Below, in pieces: positions 1 through 10,789 of a stretch of DNA of 64,000 bases; the first letter of the stretch is position 1, and every line of letters starts with the position of its first letter. Under the pieces are notes generated by a model that was not told the DNA's origin, searched no databases, and worked only from the letters and a program-made list of their open reading frames with translations. Source of the stretch: Thecaphora thlaspeos (Eukaryota > Basidiomycota > Ustilaginomycetes > Urocystidales > Glomosporiaceae); contig UWYS01000020.1 of NCBI GenBank assembly GCA_900291925.1, positions 310,001 through 374,000 of the forward strand, read 5' to 3'. The translations under genes were made by a program, and so were the position numbers.

Positions 1-59
1 CATCTCGCCTCTGCCAGCAGCACCATCCAACCCAGCCATCCAGCAGCAGAGTCAAGACC

Positions 60-1559
60 GTGCAAAGCAGATGCAGGATAGGAGGGAGAAGGCAGCAGAG
101 GAGCGAGCTGCCAACAAGGAGCATGAGTGCTGCTACAGCCTGCAGCACCAGCACCAAGCAGTATGACTACAGGGAGCAGGAGAAGCAGAACAAGAGGGCA
201 GCGCTTGAGAAGAAGCTGTGCAGGGAGACAGCATGCCTCATCAAGATGGTCCAGATGAGCCCCAGTGATGGTGGAGAGGACGGCCTGCCTGTCCGGGTGA
301 ATGTGGTGCTTGCAAGCAAGGAGCACAGCACCCAGTGGGCCGCAGCACGCAAGAAGGAGTTTGGCCCACACCGCCGCAACAAGCACGCATGGAGCAAGTC
401 CGCCTTATCATCTCGATTGCAGCACAACTGGGCTGGCAACTTGACAACACCAATACTGTCACTGCCTTCCTCAATGTCGTCCTCAAGGAAGAGGTCTATA
501 TGACCAACCCTGAACAACCTGGCACCTTTTTCAAGCTCCTCAAGACGCTTTTCGGCCTCAAGCAGTCACCACATGAGTGGGAAGAGATGGTCCAGGCAAC
601 ACTCAAGGCACTTGGCTTCAAGCAGCTTATTATTGCACCCTGCATCTTTACCCGTGGCAAAGGCAGCAACCTGGTTATCATTATGGTCTATGTTGATGAC
701 TTCCTCTTCACCTCACCCAGCACTGCTACCATTGCCCAGGCCAAGGAGATTGGCAGCAAGTTTGAGATCACAGACAACGGCCCAGCCCAGCACTTCCTTG
801 GCATCAAGATCACTTGCAACTGGGAGGACAACATGATCACACTGGACCAGACCAGCTATGCCTAGGCCATTTGCGACAACCACCTCCAGAGCAGCATGTC
901 AAAGCGCTGGACAACCCTGCCAACTGCTGCCATGAAGAAGTACAAAGGCCCAGTTGACCCTCAACAGAGGGAGTGCTACCTGGCCATCAATGGTGCGTTC
1001 ATGTGGCTGGCAGGCTGCACACGTCCAGACCTAGCCTTCACCGCCACGTACCTTGATTGCTTCTCCAGCAACCCCAGCCTGGAGCATCTCACTGCCATCA
1101 AGCAGGTGCTCAAGTATGTCAACCAGACCAAGCAATTCACCCTGGTCTACAGAGCATAACCTCAGGAGGAGCTGGTTAAGGGCTACTGCCATGCCAACTA
1201 TGGTGGCAACAGCAAGCTGGAGCGGTGCAGCACCTTTGGCTATGTAGGCTGGCAGACAACACTGCTGATCTTCTTGGACAACCAGGCAGCAACACAGGCA
1301 GTCAAGGACCTGCAACACCACCAGAAGCTCAAGCATATTGATATCAGGTACCACTATATCTGCAGGGTGTGCAAGTGGCATCAAGTTATGATCCAGGATG
1401 TCTGCACCAAGCTCAATGCTGCAGACACCCTCACCAAGAAGGGGACCTAGAAGATGCTGATGGTGGTGTGCAAGCGGTTTGGTCTCCAGTGTGTGGCAAC
1501 CAACAACTTCAACAACCATGGCACAGCAATCAGGAGGAGTCTGCCTCTGAGATAGTACT
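60..1559 (+). mobile_element. Degenerate Ty1/copia retrotransposon: reverse transcriptase and RNase H remnant
   Basis: Seen in the sequence: one forward frame (335-1559) reads through two internal stops (TAG at 863, TAA at 1157) as a copia-type polymerase. It has the GLKQSPHEW segment (about 553-580), the catalytic YVDD (about 688-700), RPDLAF (about 1022-1040), then an RNase H part with DNQAATQAV (about 1280-1305), KHIDIRYH (about 1333-1356) and ADTLTKKG near 1430. Part of RNase H between GYVG and the DNQ motif is deleted. The stretch at about 310-362 (ASKEHSTQWAAARKKEF) resembles the segment just before the RT domain and lies in another frame, so there is a deletion or frameshift near 362. 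No gag, integrase or LTR is recognisable. The whole relic lies in CG-depleted DNA. It cannot encode a working enzyme. A pararetroviral or Ty3/gypsy origin is less likely because domain order and motifs are copia-like. Confidence 0.88.
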
Positions 1560-1588
1560 AGGGACAAGGGCCTCCCCCTGCATTCAGA

Positions 1589-1687
1589 GGCAGTTTGGAT
1601 CAGTGGTTGGCAGTCAATCTTCATAATAAAAGGGTGGATGTGCCAAATGATTCCCAAAGGTCATGGGTTCAAATCCCACCTTGGTCA
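1589..1687 (+). repeat. tRNA-like sequence with A-box and B-box, possible tRNA-derived SINE relic
   Basis: A TGGATCAGTGG segment at 1596-1606 fits the Pol III A-box with one mismatch, and GGTTCAAATCC at 1666-1676 fits the B-box. Between them TTCATAA looks like a tRNA-Met-type anticodon loop, and there is extra sequence where a short tRNA intron would be. A proper 7-bp acceptor stem cannot be formed and the T-stem has a mismatch, so a working tRNA gene is unlikely. It directly follows the copia relic in CG-depleted DNA, so a tRNA-derived SINE or decayed tRNA copy is the best reading. Confidence 0.35.
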
Positions 1688-2456
1688 ACACTATTCTGAG
1701 TATTGTCATCAAATTGATTCTAGCTTGCCCCCTCAACTGGAATCCATTTCAGGAATGGCACCACTGGCTCTAATGACACCTCCTGTCTGAGAGGTAATTA
1801 AAGGGCCTAGGCACCTGGTGCCTGGGAGCAGGGACCTAGAGTGAGATTCTCCAGGTGTCCAAGGTATAGGTTCTTGGCTGCATTGCCACACTGATGGTTA
1901 TGTCCACCTAGAAGCCAATAACCTTTTTGCTTTGGACATGCACCCTCTTTGTTGCAATCAAGGACCAGAGGAGAGTTGGAATATCAGGACACAGAGCTTG
2001 GAGGAGCTGGAGACCCAGGAGGCAGGCCACACATTTTTCCCCACATTGAAGCTAAGACATGCCAGCTTGCCAGCTGGCACTCTGTCAACCCACTTGTCTG
2101 CTCCCCTCTGTACATATAGTCAGTTCCTTGCTTGCTCCCTACCTAAGCAATACTACCCACCATCATCACCATCAAAGTAGTTGTACCTCACTTCACAACT
2201 GTTTTCAACATTTTTGCGCATAAACAGCAGCATCAATTCTTGACTTTGGGCCAGTTGGGTCCAGGACAGCACAAATATGGGTCCTGGACCCTGCCCAGAA
2301 AGAATTGACGCCTCTGTTTTACAGCTTTTTGCTCAAAAACAGCGGCATCAAATTTCCAGGCCAAACAGACAATTTTGGAAATTTAGGTTTTGCACAAAAC
2401 ACCCATTTAGGGCCATCACATTATACATAGTAGAGCAACCAAGAACCTGAGGAGGT
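1688..2456. repeat. CG-depleted repeat DNA with no recognisable gene
   Basis: No open frame with family resemblance. About 2,110-2,190 is a diverged copy of the terminal inverted repeat at 2,457-2,640 (shared run CAGTTCCTTGCTTGCTC), in the same orientation. An imperfect palindrome lies at 2,222-2,319. Confidence 0.5.
2222..2319. repeat. Imperfect palindrome (arms of about 45 and 39 bp)
   Basis: Arm 2,222-2,267 begins AAACAGCAGCATCAATTCTT and ends GGGTCCAGGAC. Arm 2,281-2,319 begins GTCCTGGACCC, an exact reverse complement of that end, and closes with a near match to the start. The spacer is about 13 nt. The 2,340s also repeat the start of the first arm in direct orientation. It could be a small foldback element or the tip of a transposon end. 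Confidence 0.55.
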
Positions 2457-4615
2457 GAGTTGGAAAGTGGGGTACAGATCCAAGCTGCAAGGTGGGGGCA
2501 GCAGATCCAAGAGGCTGCCAGCAAAGCATGTGGGGCATACCAGCCTTCTTTTTGTATGTTAGCCAGTTCCTTGCTTGCTCTTTCCCTTCTCAATACCATC
2601 AATCATCAGCATTGATGTAGTCACACCTCTCATTCCAACTCTCAAAGGCTGGCTGGCACCACCAAACAGCCAACTGACAATCAAGGGAAAATGACAAGAC
2701 ATTGCTGTGCTCCTCACCAACAGATCCCCCCACATCATGGAGCACAAGCTCCACCTTGTCCCAATGGCATACCACAATGCTCAACAGCATCTGCTCAACA
2801 TTACTGAGCACCTTGAATGGCCCACTCTCGCATTCTACAACTTTAGGAGGGCATTTGCAACCTTTATGATTGGCAAGGTACCACCCAGGATGCTCAACCT
2901 TCCAATGGGGCACCAAAGGGTCTTGTTAGAGCTTGTGTCAAATATCTATGTTGCACAGCACATGCCTCTCAATCAGGCAAAGGGCAAAGTTGCCCAGACT
3001 GGCAATGGAGGCTGCCAGACATTTGTACTCTGCCACACCCTCAAGTGTTGCCAAAGAGGTGGTGTTGGACCCGGCCAGTAGGTGGGTGGTTCCTTAGGCT
3101 TGGACCTTAGATCCAAGCCAACCGTCTGTGTTGCAAGCACCCAAGTAGGTGAGCTTGTCCAACAACTCCTTCTGGTTCCAGTTGTCAATTGTATTTAGTA
3201 TCTCCTGAGGTATATGGTATACTTTGACAATCTACAACTAGCCTACAGCCTCCTTTGATCCTGTCAACCTCTCCACAAGTCTCCCTATGGCTCCTACAAC
3301 TCCTGCACACCTGTCAACATCATTGGTGGTACCTAGACCATATACAGCATAACAGGTGGCTGGGTTGCCAATACTGACTTTCTCCAGGCTTATAACAGCC
3401 TGCTTGTTACCCATGGTGTCCACCCTTCAACCATCCCAACACTCAGCATCACGCTGTCCTCTTTATCAGCAGCAACAAGCACAGCAGCAGCATCTGGAGG
3501 CCCCGTTCTGCTGCCCACCACACCCAGCACCTTGTCATTGGCAGCAACAAGCACAGCAGCAGCACTGGCTGTTGCTCTGCTGCAAGACAAGGACACTTGT
3601 GTTGAGAAGGCAATTTTGGTTGACATGCTGGTAGAGGTGAGCTACAAACCCCTCAAAGGCCTTAAGCCTTACCGTGGAAGAGGCCATCTTGCACCTCCTG
3701 AATTGGTTTGTGTCCACTGAGTGCAATGTTCAGGGCTTCTGCAAGGCCTGCTTTGACAGTTGCCCCAAGACAGCTCAAGAGGAGCAGTGATTTCAGGCCC
3801 TCTGATGTGCCACAGGAAGGCTCTCAACCAAATGGGATTTGTGGGAACAAACTGCACAATGGTGCAAGACTGCCTCAATCTCCTTTACCACACAGGTCAG
3901 GGCAACAGTCTTTGGACCATCAAGGCTCTGGACCAGCCCCTTGCAAGGAAAGCCATCCGTTGCCTTGGCTATGAAGGAAGCAAGGAGTCTAACCTCATCT
4001 TGCTGCTGAGGAGAAGGCTGGGCAGCAATTATCTGCCTGGCAGAAAATACCCTGGATGACACTGTCAACAGAGTTGCTGCTGCAAAGGTAGAGGACTGTT
4101 AAGCCCTCAGGGTCTGGTAACCACCAGGGCAATGATGTCTGAAGGCAAGGTGAGGTTGGTGTACTGGGAGGGGTTGATGGAGAAAAGCTTGAGGCTCAGA
4201 ATGCAATACATGCACCAAAGTATTGCTGGAATACTAAGTACAATTGACAGGGGCAAAAGGAAGGAAACTTGTGCATGGGGACAGTTAGGTACTGAGCATC
4301 TTTGGGGGGTGCCAACACTGCAGCAGGTTCAGTGCTTAGAGCCAAGGCTGCAACCTGCAAAGTGCAACAAGGACCTGCTGTTCAAGCTTGAGCTCTGGCA
4401 GGTGGCTGTCAAGCATGGTCACAACAAGTTGGAATGAGAGGTGTGACTATGTCAATGTTGATGATGGTTGGTGGTATTGAGAAGGGAAAGAGCAAGCAAG
4501 GAACTGGCTAACATGCAAAAAGAGAAGGCTGGTATGCCCCACATGCTTTGCTGGCAGCCTCTTGGATCTGCTGCCCCCACCTTGCAGCTTGGGTCTGAAC
4601 CCCACTTTCCAACTC
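2457..4615. mobile_element. Inverted-repeat element of about 2.2 kb, degenerate
   Basis: 2,457-2,640 and 4,427-4,615 are long inverted repeats of each other. Reading inward from both outer ends gives GAGTTGGAAAGTGGGG, then the shared AAGAGGCTGCCAGCAAAGCA and further long identical runs, with only scattered substitutions. No convincing target-site duplication is visible outside the ends. The interior is CG-depleted and full of stops. One frame (about 2,820-2,960) resembles the end of a tyrosine recombinase. Another frame (about 3,300-4,059) stays mostly open but is not recognisable. This is probably a decayed TIR transposon. A pair of inverted copies of a shorter repeat flanking unrelated DNA is the main alternative. 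Confidence 0.65.
2707..3081 (+). pseudogene. Possible tyrosine recombinase (DUF3435/Crypton-like) C-terminal fragment
   Basis: The translated frame contains YNFRRAFATFMIGK, then LPMGHQ, then SNIYVAQHMPLN. Arg-Arg in a helix, a Gly-His some 20 residues later, and an aromatic residue (Tyr) 13 residues after that fit the R...(M/L)GH...Y ending of fungal tyrosine recombinases. The upstream catalytic part is not recognisable and no full-length frame exists. It lies inside the inverted-repeat element. The match rests on a short stretch in CG-depleted DNA and could be chance. Confidence 0.3.
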
Positions 4616-5167
4616 TCTGCCACCCAACTATTATGCCCAAGACCCAAAACAAGCATGCCTCAGTCCAAAGACTGCTGTGCCAGCTAGACCACCAACTGGT
4701 AGGTCTAGCTGGAAGGGCAGATATAAGCCCTATCTTAGCCACAGTTTGGATTGGCAGGTGCCAGCCTAACAGGAAGCTCTTTTTTTTTCTGGCTTGGTTG
4801 CCAGGGAGGCTGGGTTCCCAGCAAGATGACAGCCTGTGGGCCCAGCATATCAGGTCAATGGCCATCTGTAGAACCTGGCCCTCAGAATGTGGTGCATAAG
4901 TAATTTGATCTCTAAGAATGGTCTGGTTAGGGATCAGGCACTCACATCTCTGGGTGCGAGACGTCAATCCGTCATTGAGCTTGTATGGCGGCTGTCAACA
5001 CACACTTATCGCGGCGGCGCCTTGTATATTCACAGTCATCGGTCTTAGGGCCAACGCTGTGTCAGCCCACTAGACGCAGCCGGTGCGCCATGGGTCAATG
5101 TTGCACAACGTGTCATGCTGTTGCTGTCGAGTCTATAGGCGGGTAGGTACAAGGCCATAGATTGGCT
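4616..5167. other. Boundary region between CG-poor repeat block and CG-rich gene DNA
   Basis: No gene seen. Sequence up to about 4,940 is TG/CA-rich with hardly any CG. From about 4,945 (GGGTGCGAGACGTCAATCCG) CG becomes frequent again and stays so. The convergent 3' end of the complex I subunit gene is at 5,168. Confidence 0.5.
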
Positions 5168-6820
5168 CTACTCGAGCACCTGGTACTTGGGCTTCTTCAG
5201 CCTGGACCCGCCAGTCTGCACGGGCTGCTCGAACCTCGTTGCGGACCTGTATCTCCTCAGGTAGACGATCGCCGTCTCCTCGAGCGTGTCGGGCTCGAGC
5301 GCGAGGTCCGCCCAGCTCTTTGTGCCGACCTGATCGGGGAGGTCATCGATGTACCTTCGGATGACCTCGTCCTTGGCCAGCATCGGCCACCATGCGAGCT
5401 CGCCGATCCTCGCCACGGTCTTGAGCGCAAACTTGGGCGTGTCAAGACCCGGCTTGACAAGCGAGCGGAATGTGAGCGACTCGACCAGCTGTAGAATCTG
5501 GCCAATGGTGTAGGTCTTAGGGCCGGCGAGCGAGAAGGTCTGGCCCATGGAGGTGACATCGGCGTCGATCATCCTTTCGAGAGCGGCCGCGACGTCGATA
5601 GAGTGAACGGGACGGACCTTCGTCCTTCCATGGTTGACGCGCCAAGCGTACGGGTAGACTGTGCGGGAAGCAACGTGGACAGAGGCAATGGTGATCAGTG
5701 ACTGGGTTTAGATGCTCATTCTTCAACACTCTTGCTCGTCCAGGTCAAAAGTCAGTACTCTCGCCCGCTGTACTCACCTGCCATCTGGTTGAGGAAGCGG
5801 TCCTCGTGTCCCCACATGGTGCCAGGGCGGACAATGGTAGCACCCTCGAAAGCGTGCTTGACGGCCTCCTCACCCTCGGCCTTGGACCTGAGGAAGGCAG
5901 AAGGCGAGTTTTTGTCGGCGTTGAGGTGTGAAACGTGGATGAAACGGGAGGCACCGAGCGCCTCGGCCATCTCTGCCAGTCGACGGGCTCCGGTGACGTG
6001 GACGTCCGAGTACGAAAAGTTCCTGCGTGGGTGGGGTGAACAAGGTCGGCGTACACCGCAAAAGCACATGCGTCAGCCAAGGGCCATGGGGAGGCAGCGG
6101 CGCCAAGGAAGGCGGGAACGAACGCTGGCAGATAGCATTGGCAAGAACAGCCGTCCTTTTAACTCACTTCGTCTCGTAGTGCCTGCCCATCAGGTTGCAG
6201 ACGGTGTCCGAGTGCCTGATGCATTCCTGGATCTGCTCGTCGTTTCGAAGGTCCCACTCGAGCGGGACCACCTGGCCGAGGTCTCCCAACAACTTGAGGT
6301 GGCGCTTCTCGTCCTCATCGCGGTAAGGAACGATGACCTGAGTACCCTTCTGTGCGAGGCGGTTGACGAGGTAACGACCAAGGAATCCGGTGCAGCCGAA
6401 CACGGTGGCAACATGGCCAGACACCGAGGATCTGAACGTGGAAAAGAGAGAGGCAGGCAGTATGAATGTAGTTGGACGGGTCAGCGGAGAGGCGCAAGGG
6501 CTACGGCGCAGCCTCGCTGGGCGATGCTGTTGCCAGAAGGGAGACAGGAGCGGGAAAGCTCACCGACCACCTCCGTAAGCGCCCTGGCGGAGGATGGGCA
6601 TCCCGGTCTTCCGCTTGATGGTAAGATCATGGACGCTGCGGGCCTGGACCTTGACGATATCCCTGAGCAGCTGGGCTCGAGCTGCTGCGACGGCAGCCGA
6701 GGCGACGGTGTTGGAAGAACCTGCAAGAGCCAGCATCGAGGGCGGAAGGGAAGTCTGTATAGGGGGATCGGTGGAGGGGGAAGGTTGTGAGCCGGTGACG
6801 GAGTGGTAACAAGTCGACAT
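5168..6820 (-). CDS. NADH:ubiquinone oxidoreductase 39/40-kDa subunit (NDUFA9/NUO-40 family)
   Basis: Accessory subunit of mitochondrial complex I with an atypical short-chain dehydrogenase fold that holds a tightly bound NADPH. Model: exons 6820-6564, 6431-6168, 6022-5778 and 5658-5168, all introns GT-AG and frames joining cleanly to 418 aa, close to the family length of about 375-400. The N-terminus (about 1-60) is Ala/Ser-rich with arginines, as for a mitochondrial presequence. The nucleotide-binding loop reads ATVFGCTGFLGRYLVNRL (about residue 92 on), followed by YRDEDEKR and WDLRND. SDVHVTGARRLAEMAEALG and FIHVSHLNAD continue the SDR core, then RPGTMWGHEDRFLN. The C-terminal part has SLAGPKTYTIGQIL. 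All canonical segments are present, so it appears functional. The next gene upstream, eIF3e, is on the same strand about 670 bp away. Confidence 0.93.
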
Positions 6821-7494
6821 GGTGGCTCGACGCTTTGGGCTCTTTATAGGTTCGTTTCCTGCTCGCCGCCGCCACCGCCACCGCCACCGCCACCGCCGCC
6901 CGTCTTTGCATTTCCATACACGATCACCGCTCCTTTTCTCGCACGATAAAATCGAGGGGCTCGACGGCTGTCGTTCTTTCGCGCTGCGACTACACTCTCG
7001 CCCTGACAGTCAATGGACACCAATAAGACGTCAGATCGTTTTGAGCCTGCGCGGGGGTCGGTCAACGCATCTGTGTTCCGCTTCAAAGGCAGCTGGTGTA
7101 GCAGCACTCATCGTGGACCACGGCCGACGTCGTCAGACGCGGGCTCTCAGGCGTTGGTGTCGCGTTTCAATCTGCTTGATTTGCGCGCGCGCCGACAAGA
7201 GGCTGCAACAGGGATCGGATGGGGGGATAGTACAAGGTGCAAGGTGGATGGCCATCCCTCGTGGCAAAGGAACAGAGATGCGGCAGCAACGGCCCTAAGG
7301 ACGTGCAGAGAGGACTTGGCCGACCTCTGTCACCGATCAAGGTCCGCTATCGCGGCGAAGCGGTGCTCGAGCGATGCGCCTGCAGTTCTGTGCTTGGGGG
7401 CGGAAGCGATGGGCTTTTGGAGGTGTGATCGATTGGCATAGTCCGCCATGGTGATACCAGGGGCGCCCACGTATACGTAGGGCACTCTAGCTTT
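6821..7494. promoter_or_regulatory. Intergenic promoter region with (CCGCCA)n microsatellite
   Basis: Lies between the 5' end of the complex I gene and the 3' end of eIF3e, both on the minus strand. A CCGCCA/CCACCG hexamer repeat occupies about 6,866-6,901, only about 50 bp upstream of the complex I start codon, so it should lie in the 5'UTR or core promoter. No other gene seen; the open frames are shadows of CG-rich DNA. Confidence 0.45.
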
Positions 7495-9105
7495 TTACGC
7501 AGCCACCGCCTGGGGTGCGCTCTCTCCACCGTCGCCTGCCGCTCTCTGACTTGCTTGCGCGCCGCTGCCGTCGTCCTTCCTCCTGTCCGCACCGCCCTGC
7601 CTCGCGCCTCCGCGTCCTCCGCCACGTCCGCCCTTGTCGTTGCCGTTGAGGTTTTGCGAATTGGCAGTGGTGGCCGACGGAGGGTGGGCCTTCCTGTCCA
7701 TCGCGGTCCCCATTGCCGACGTCCTGAAGGTGAAGCCGCGCGTTCTTTCGATGACCGTCTGGTAGATGGCCGGGGGCGTCGGGTTCATGTAGACCGTGCC
7801 CTCCTTGAAGTCGATCTTAGCATCGGCTCGGGTATCACGGATCAGGTTCACGATCCACTTCTCGCCCTCGGACTGCGAGAGGTTGAGACGCGCGGCGAGA
7901 TCCGCAATGTCGATCTTCTGGTGGATCTTGCAGTAGGCCTCGGAGACAACGAACCTCGACGCCTCGACAAACTCATCCTTGAACTCGCTGAGGAAGAAAT
8001 CGTTGGCTGCCACCTGTTCGGCCTGTCCGAGCTCTTGTTGAGCCGCCTCAAAGTCGAAGTCGACAAAGAGTTTGATCAGAAAGTCTACGATTGGGTCCTT
8101 GCCGCCAGTGTCCGCAATCTTGACAATGTCCTTGAGCGCCTGCTGCGGGGTGACCTTGGAGACGCCGGTAGCAGAGGCGGCCAGGGGCGACGACGAGGTG
8201 GGCTGCTGGACCATGTAGACCCGGGTTGTACGGCGGGTCATGACGAGGGCTGCGACAAGGTATCGGAGCAGCCACCAGCACGACGTCTGAATAGTGTTGA
8301 GGTAGACGGGCGAGAGGAACATCTCGACCAGCTGCTCGCGGCCGGCGGGGTGGTTGAAAAAGACAAAGAGAGCCCAATGGAGGAGCCACGAGCGCTTCTT
8401 GAGGAGGCCCTCCTGGGTGAGGTCGTCGGAGGGGGCGCCCGAGGCGGAAGAAGGGGTGGCGGCCGTCGTCGCAGTTGAGGGACGGTTGTAGCTGGAGATG
8501 ACGTGAGCGGCCGACGAGTCGATCTGCTCGCGGAGGAGCTTGAGCTCTTCGAGAGCGCGGTCCCACTCTCCGGTGAGGATGTCGCTGGCGAGCTTGCCCC
8601 AGTGGGAGCTCACGGTGAGGACGGGGTCGGCGGAGAGGACGCGGAAGTGGTAGAGGTAGGAGGAGGCGTCGCCATAGTTGCCGCAGCTGAACTGGAAGTA
8701 GCCGTAACGGTAGAGGGCGTTGATCTGGTCGACTGTGAGCTTGTAGTTTTCCTCAAGCCACTGGAGGTTTTGCGCCTTGTCCTGCTTGAGGGCCGAGACG
8801 ACGTTGGGATCCTCGATGACGTTGAGGACCTGGTCGACCTCGGTGCCGAGCTTGTCGTTGAGGGCGATGGCGGACTCGCGCTGCTTTTCGAGCTCTGCAG
8901 GCGAAGGCCAGTCGGGGTAAGCCTGCTGGTGGAGCTGGAGGGCGTAGTCGACCATGGACGTGTGCTTTGCTAGCTCATACTGTGCCTTGATAATGTCGGC
9001 CTCTGCAAAGAGACCGGTGGTGCCAAGGTGGGAGAGTAGCGGCAGACCCAAGTGCCTGTCAAGGTAGAGAAGGAGCGAGCTGGTGAGGTCGTGCTTCTCG
9101 GACAT
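7495..9105 (-). CDS. Eukaryotic translation initiation factor 3 subunit E (eIF3e/INT6)
   Basis: Subunit of the eIF3 complex that acts in 43S pre-initiation complex assembly in the cytoplasm. A single exon of 536 aa. The N-terminal eIF3e domain is clear (KHDLTSSLLLYLDRHLGLPL, DIIKAQYELAKHTSMVDYAL, then YGYFQFSCGNYGDASSYLYH), followed by a helical repeat region and a PCI domain at about 340-460 (KIHQKIDIADLAARLN, EGEKWIVNLIRDTRADAKID, GTVYMNP). The C-terminus (about 475-536) is a Gly/Arg-rich tail with an RGG-like run, longer than in animals and probably disordered. A Ser/Thr/Ala-rich insert at about 208-230 also looks fungal-specific. The ATG at 9105 starts exactly at the conserved N-terminus. 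No intron is needed. Confidence 0.96.
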   Translation of the reverse strand: MSEKHDLTSSLLLYLDRHLGLPLLSHLGTTGLFAEADIIKAQYELAKHTSMVDYALQLHQQAYPDWPSPAELEKQRESAIALNDKLGTEVDQVLNVIEDPNVVSALKQDKAQNLQWLEENYKLTVDQINALYRYGYFQFSCGNYGDASSYLYHFRVLSADPVLTVSSHWGKLASDILTGEWDRALEELKLLREQIDSSAAHVISSYNRPSTATTAATPSSASGAPSDDLTQEGLLKKRSWLLHWALFVFFNHPAGREQLVEMFLSPVYLNTIQTSCWWLLRYLVAALVMTRRTTRVYMVQQPTSSSPLAASATGVSKVTPQQALKDIVKIADTGGKDPIVDFLIKLFVDFDFEAAQQELGQAEQVAANDFFLSEFKDEFVEASRFVVSEAYCKIHQKIDIADLAARLNLSQSEGEKWIVNLIRDTRADAKIDFKEGTVYMNPTPPAIYQTVIERTRGFTFRTSAMGTAMDRKAHPPSATTANSQNLNGNDKGGRGGGRGGARQGGADRRKDDGSGAQASQRAAGDGGESAPQAVAA

Positions 9106-10150
9106 GATGGACGATGGACGGCTGGTAGTGGTGAGAAGGCGGGATGGTGGTGGTCAAGACGATGGCGATGCCGAGCCCTTTCTCTCTCCTTGCAAGGCCA
9201 ACAGCGGAGCGGACGGGCGGGGGCCAGTGCGCCCCAAGAAAGTAAGTTTTTCTTCTCTGTTGACTCTCGTGCGAAAAGCAGCGGTGATCGCCCCGGTGCG
9301 TTGCCGGAAGTCGGACGAGGCCAGTGCCGCAGCAGATGGAGGCATCATCTCCATGGACAGCCAGCGCTTTCGCCAGGCGAGTTGAGCCTGCCCTGCCATC
9401 GGTTCGCCACACCTCGGTCCATACCGCGACGGCCGCTTCCCATCATCAAGGTACCTTTTTGACTGTAGCCCATCGCCTCGCCTCCATTTCTCCCAACACC
9501 CGCCATGGTCGCCGGGTGCAAGTCTGCCATGCCGGCGGTCGCATCGGCCGCCAAGGCAGCAGCGACGACGAGACGACGGGCAGGAGGGAGGCGAGACGGA
9601 GGCAGTCAGGGCCCAGGGTAATGAGGGTGCGCAGCAGCACCGCTGGGCTGAAGGGGAACACGGTCAAAGGTCAATATCGTACGCCCAGGGAGATGAGCTG
9701 CCTTGCGGAGGCATGGGCTCCGTATCGGAGCATCGCCTGCATGTACATGTGGGCACTTGTACATGCCTGGCAGCGGGCAGGCTGGTCCGGCCTTGCTGCA
9801 AACGTCCGAGAAACGTTTCGACCTCGATGAGAACGGCTGGAGACGGCAGTGTTACGCGTGACGATGGCGTAAGTACTGTAGCAACGAAAGGTGCCTGCTG
9901 GACTCTAGCGGCCCCTCTACCTACTCGAGACCTCCGAGAGACCGATGCTGCTCACCATTCGACGCTGTTGGCAGCAAGCGTTTGACGGCATCCCCCTTGG
10001 AGAAGAAGAAAAAGGCAGCAGCAGGGCACTGCGTAACCGGCTTGGCAGTAAGAAGTATTCATTTCTTGTCCCAGCATTAAAATGGCTGGTCAACCATACC
10101 CGGCCTTGCACCTGGTTTTCAGCTTTTCTTGTTGCTCGCTCCGTTACAGG
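9106..10150. other. Intergenic DNA upstream of eIF3e
   Basis: CG-rich sequence with several overlapping open frames on both strands but none with family resemblance or coherent exon structure. The proximal part should hold the eIF3e promoter. The right end grades into the second CG-depleted block from about 10,150. Confidence 0.4.
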
Positions 10151-10789
10151 TCGCATTCAAAGATAGATGCACCAGAGTCTTGGCATGCAACCCTTGTTTG
10201 CCGCTGGTGTGGCTGTGGAAGCCGCGAGGATTGGTGCCTCTGTCTGTGTTCCGAGCTGCTGCCAGACAGACACCTCAAGGCCTTGGGCTGTGTCACTGCG
10301 GCAATCTGCAAGCTAGCCTTGACTCTTTGCACATACAGTACAGTTTGACTACAGCAGGCCATTGCTACCTGACTCAGCATGAATGCCTGGCTTCTCTACA
10401 TGCAGCTGTGCACAGATTCAATCAGAGTCAAGCAGCCCAGTCTGTGCAGGTTGGAGTACAGTGCACTGCAACCAAAATAATAATAGTTATTGCCTTTCCC
10501 ATTGTTGTCAGAGCATATCTAGTTATGCACCAACACACCATAGGTGGCATCACAAAGTACTCTGACTGCTCTACAGCACTTCTAAGGACAAAGTTCATGA
10601 CAAGCAAGGTCCTCCTTCTCCCACAGAGAAGAATGAGCAGACAATCCCCATGCCATGCCACAGCATCCAGGGGAGACTGTGCTCTGTACAAGATATAAGA
10701 TCAACCTTGATCCCACCTTGCTGCTTTTCATAAATCAAACACCACATGCACCACCCAACTCTTCCAGTTCCAGCCACCTCTGTGTAGCC
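10151..10789. repeat. CG-depleted block, left part
   Basis: No gene recognised. TG/CA-rich sequence with almost no CG, continuous in composition with the peptidase fossil to its right. Confidence 0.45.

Noticed and set aside
60..503. Reading the 147-codon frame as a free-standing gene
   Set aside because: Its second half carries the segment that precedes the copia RT domain, so it belongs to the retrotransposon relic.
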